From positions 1 through 27,189 of the forward strand of contig JAPEKQ010000025.1 of NCBI GenBank assembly GCA_029990205.1: DNA of 27,189 nt. The letters run 5' to 3'. Below the pieces are notes generated by a model. That model was not told the DNA's origin. It made no database searches and saw only the letters and a program-made list of their open reading frames with translations. A program made the translations under genes and the position numbers. The DNA comes from a bacterium. GTDB taxonomy: Bacteria; Joyebacterota; Joyebacteria; Joyebacterales; Joyebacteraceae. Below are positions 25,023 to 27,189 of the stretch, one piece after another (positions within the stretch are counted from its first letter, which is position 1; each line of letters opens with the position of its first letter).

Positions 25023-27189
25023 CTAGTTGTCGAGCGGTTCGATCATCGCGCGCATCTGGAGCATCTCGCCCGCGTTGTCCGGGCCGAAGTCCAGAAGCTT
25101 CCAGAGACCGAGCTTCGATGTGGCCGATGACATGAAGACGTCCATGAACGACGTCTTGTCCTGGTAAAGCAGGAGCGTGGCATCGTCGGGCGTCGTGCCG
25201 ATCTCGCGGCACGCATGCCCGATGGCGTCATTGAGCCCGCCGAGTTCGTCGATGAGTCCGATCTCGAGCGCCTTCGTGCCGGTGAAGACGCGACCCTGTG
25301 CGATCTCCCGGACGGTGGCAATCGGGAGGTCGCGACCGTCCGCGACCTTCTCCATGAAGTCCTCATAGACGAACTCCATGGTTCTCTCCGCCATCGCCGT
25401 CTCGTCCTCGGTGAAGTGACGCGTCGCCGACCAGGCGTCGGAGTACTCGCCGCGCTTGAACGTCTCGTAGGTCGCGTCGATCTTCTCGTAGAGCTCCGAC
25501 ACGACAGGCTTCATGAAGACAACACCGATCGAGCCGGTGAGCGTGAGCGGGTCCGCGAAGATGTAGTCGGCGGGACAGGCGATGAAGTAGCCGCCCGAGG
25601 CCGCGACGTTTCCCATCGAGACGATGAGCGGCTTCTCCTCGGCGAGCTTCTTCGCCTCGTCCCAGATGATGTCCGACGCGATGGCGTCGCCGCCGCCGCT
25701 GTTGATGCGGAAGACGACCGCCTCGACGCGGTCGCTCTTCCGCGCGGAGCGGAGCTGCGCGACCAGCGTTTCCGAACCGATCGACTCGCCACCGCGAAGC
25801 GGGTCGTGCCCGCCCTCGCCGGTGCCGATGCCGCCGTACGCGCCGATGACCGCGACCATCGGACCGTAGTTCCAGTCGTACGCCTTGTCGTCCCAGGTCG
25901 AGACGTCGGTGAGCCCGATGTCGGTCGGGTCATCCGGGGCGTCGTGCCCGGCCAGCTCGATCGCGACGCGCTTGGCGTCGGCGTAGAGTCCCGCCTCGTC
26001 GATCAGCCCGGCCTCGATGGCGTCGGGCGTCACGTGGATGCGGCCGTCCGCGAGTGACTCCATCTCCGAGAACGACAACCCGCGGCCGTCGGCCATCGCG
26101 TGGACGGTCTCCTCGTAGTTCTGGTCGACGATGGCCTGGATCTCGACGCGCTGCTCGTCGGTGAGCGGTCCCGCGCCGATGGAATGGAACGAACCCTTGT
26201 AGGCGCCAGCCGTCAGGAAGTCGAACTCGATCCCGATCTTCTCGGCCGTGCCGGTGTAGCGCATGACGCTGAGGAACTGACCCAGACCGTCGATGGCGCC
26301 GATGCGGGGCATGACGATCCGATCGCACGCGCTGGCGAGGTAGTATTCGGGCGTCCCGGCCGTCCCGTTCATGTACGCCACGAACCGGACCCCGTCCTCT
26401 TCCTGCGCCCTCACGACCGCATCGCGGAGCTCCTGAACGAGAGCGGACGGCGCGCCGAGGAACGTGGAACTGAGCGGTTCGATACGGAGGAGGACGACGT
26501 CAACAGCGCCGCTCTCGGCTGCGCGCTCGATCTCGCGAATGATCTCCCGGACGCCCTTGCGGGGCGTGCCGAACAGACTCCATCTTGAGTTCTCGTCGGC
26601 GAGCGGTCCGCGGATCTTGATCTCGGCGACCTGCCCGGTCGGCCGCATCACCGTACGCATGCGCTGGTCGTTGGACCCCAGCCAGATCGTGAAGGGCTCC
26701 TCCGCAGCGTCCTCGAACGAGCGGAATGCTCCGCCAACGCCGGTGTGGAGGCCGGTGAAGTAGAGACCGAGACTCATCTCCTCCTGCCGGTCGTCGCCGC
26801 CGGGCGCGCTGAGGATCGAACCGCGGAGCATCAGCCCGTCGAACGGCTCGGTCTCGATGCCGGCCGTGAAGGTGACGTCATCCTCGTCCTCCGCCTCCTC
26901 CGGGAAGCTCAGGTCGGCCATGAGCGTGAGGCGGTCGCCGATGGGGCGGACCGCCAGGCCGGCGGTGTAGGTGATGGGGAGGGGATTGCCGTCGTCGAAG
27001 ATATCCGGCTCGGAGAGATTCTCCATGGTCGCGGCCATCGAGAGCCAGTTCGCCGGTCGGTAGACGGCGCCGATGTCCCACGTGCCGGTCTTCGCCCCGC
27101 CCCCGAACTGCGGCCGGAACCAGCGATAGTCGAAGCCGAACGAGAACTTCCTCGGCTCGCCGAGACCCATGCTGAGCGTGTACGTGTCG
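25023..27189 (-). CDS. sppA: SppA-family signal peptide peptidase with N-terminal outer-membrane-barrel-like region (5' end outside window)
   Basis: Partial: the frame is open through the right edge of the window, so the true start lies outside. The visible 721 codons have two parts. The first ~175 residues alternate hydrophobic/aromatic and polar residues with turn-rich links (FSFGFDYRWFRP, TYTAGLAVRPIGDRLTLMADLSF, EMSLGLYFTGLHTGVGGAF), like outer-membrane beta strands. The rest is a tandem SppA of the 67-kDa type: the N-domain carries the candidate Lys (TAGAYKGSFHS, Lys325 counted from the ATG at 27170), and the C-domain the nucleophile (GNVAASGGYFIACP, Ser525). GSIGVVF, INSGGGDA and GRVFTGTKALEIGLIDELGG are also family blocks. 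SppA degrades cleaved signal peptides. Coupling to a barrel-like domain suggests an envelope location. No partner gene is visible downstream. Confidence 0.85.
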   Translation of the reverse strand, partial: DTYTLSMGLGEPRKFSFGFDYRWFRPQFGGGAKTGTWDIGAVYRPANWLSMAATMENLSEPDIFDDGNPLPITYTAGLAVRPIGDRLTLMADLSFPEEAEDEDDVTFTAGIETEPFDGLMLRGSILSAPGGDDRQEEMSLGLYFTGLHTGVGGAFRSFEDAAEEPFTIWLGSNDQRMRTVMRPTGQVAEIKIRGPLADENSRWSLFGTPRKGVREIIREIERAAESGAVDVVLLRIEPLSSTFLGAPSALVQELRDAVVRAQEEDGVRFVAYMNGTAGTPEYYLASACDRIVMPRIGAIDGLGQFLSVMRYTGTAEKIGIEFDFLTAGAYKGSFHSIGAGPLTDEQRVEIQAIVDQNYEETVHAMADGRGLSFSEMESLADGRIHVTPDAIEAGLIDEAGLYADAKRVAIELAGHDAPDDPTDIGLTDVSTWDDKAYDWNYGPMVAVIGAYGGIGTGEGGHDPLRGGESIGSETLVAQLRSARKSDRVEAVVFRINSGGGDAIASDIIWDEAKKLAEEKPLIVSMGNVAASGGYFIACPADYIFADPLTLTGSIGVVFMKPVVSELYEKIDATYETFKRGEYSDAWSATRHFTEDETAMAERTMEFVYEDFMEKVADGRDLPIATVREIAQGRVFTGTKALEIGLIDELGGLNDAIGHACREIGTTPDDATLLLYQDKTSFMDVFMSSATSKLGLWKLLDFGPDNAGEMLQMRAMIEPLDN

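Overview
The window is GC-rich bacterial chromosome from a Gram-negative lineage. It carries several exported proteins ending in an 'NPFNP ... GRVVRTLVD ... ASGVYF ... KLVLLK' domain (FlgD-like/Por-type C-terminal domain), a secreted beta-helix protein, an SppA peptidase joined to an outer-membrane-barrel-like region, and system II cytochrome c maturation. This mix is typical of the FCB group and neighbouring candidate phyla such as Eisenbacteria or Krumholzibacteriota. That placement is inference, and no marker gene fixes the phylum. The standard genetic code is used: several genes end in TGA. There is no sign of phage, transposon or CRISPR.

Left block (2-5907, all minus strand): eno, an FtsB/DivIC-like division protein, a secreted sorting-domain protein, ccsA and resB lie head to tail with small gaps. 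They are followed by an initiator tRNA gene with its own promoter. A TTGACA-N18-TATAGT promoter and a hairpin-containing leader precede eno.

Middle block (6166-17408, plus strand): a strong promoter drives an unusual protein with an ArsR-type winged helix fused to an M29-aminopeptidase-like domain that seems to lack its metal ligands. Then come three tandem paralogous secreted proteins (515, 917 and about 941 codons). The third is split by one in-frame TGA. After a terminator-like hairpin there are two SAM-dependent methyltransferases and a small FmdB-type zinc ribbon.

Right block (17569-27189): a secreted WWCG-type protein and a beta-helix protein have near-identical extended -10 promoters and share a short motif, VEExSWGAIKAL(Y/F)R. 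In one protein it is the C-terminal tail; in the other it is internal. Between them, on the minus strand, are a three-gene unit (DUF2089-type regulator, SHOCT/YvlB-type protein, bactofilin-like beta-repeat protein) behind an AT-rich consensus promoter with palindromes, and a YesL/DUF624-like membrane protein. A secreted SGNH-hydrolase-like protein with a sorting domain follows. The window ends inside a barrel-SppA fusion on the minus strand.

The best candidates for something undescribed are the HTH-M29 fusion, the WGAIKAL motif with its shared promoter, the DUF2089/SHOCT/bactofilin-like unit, and the UGA-split member of the WWCG family.
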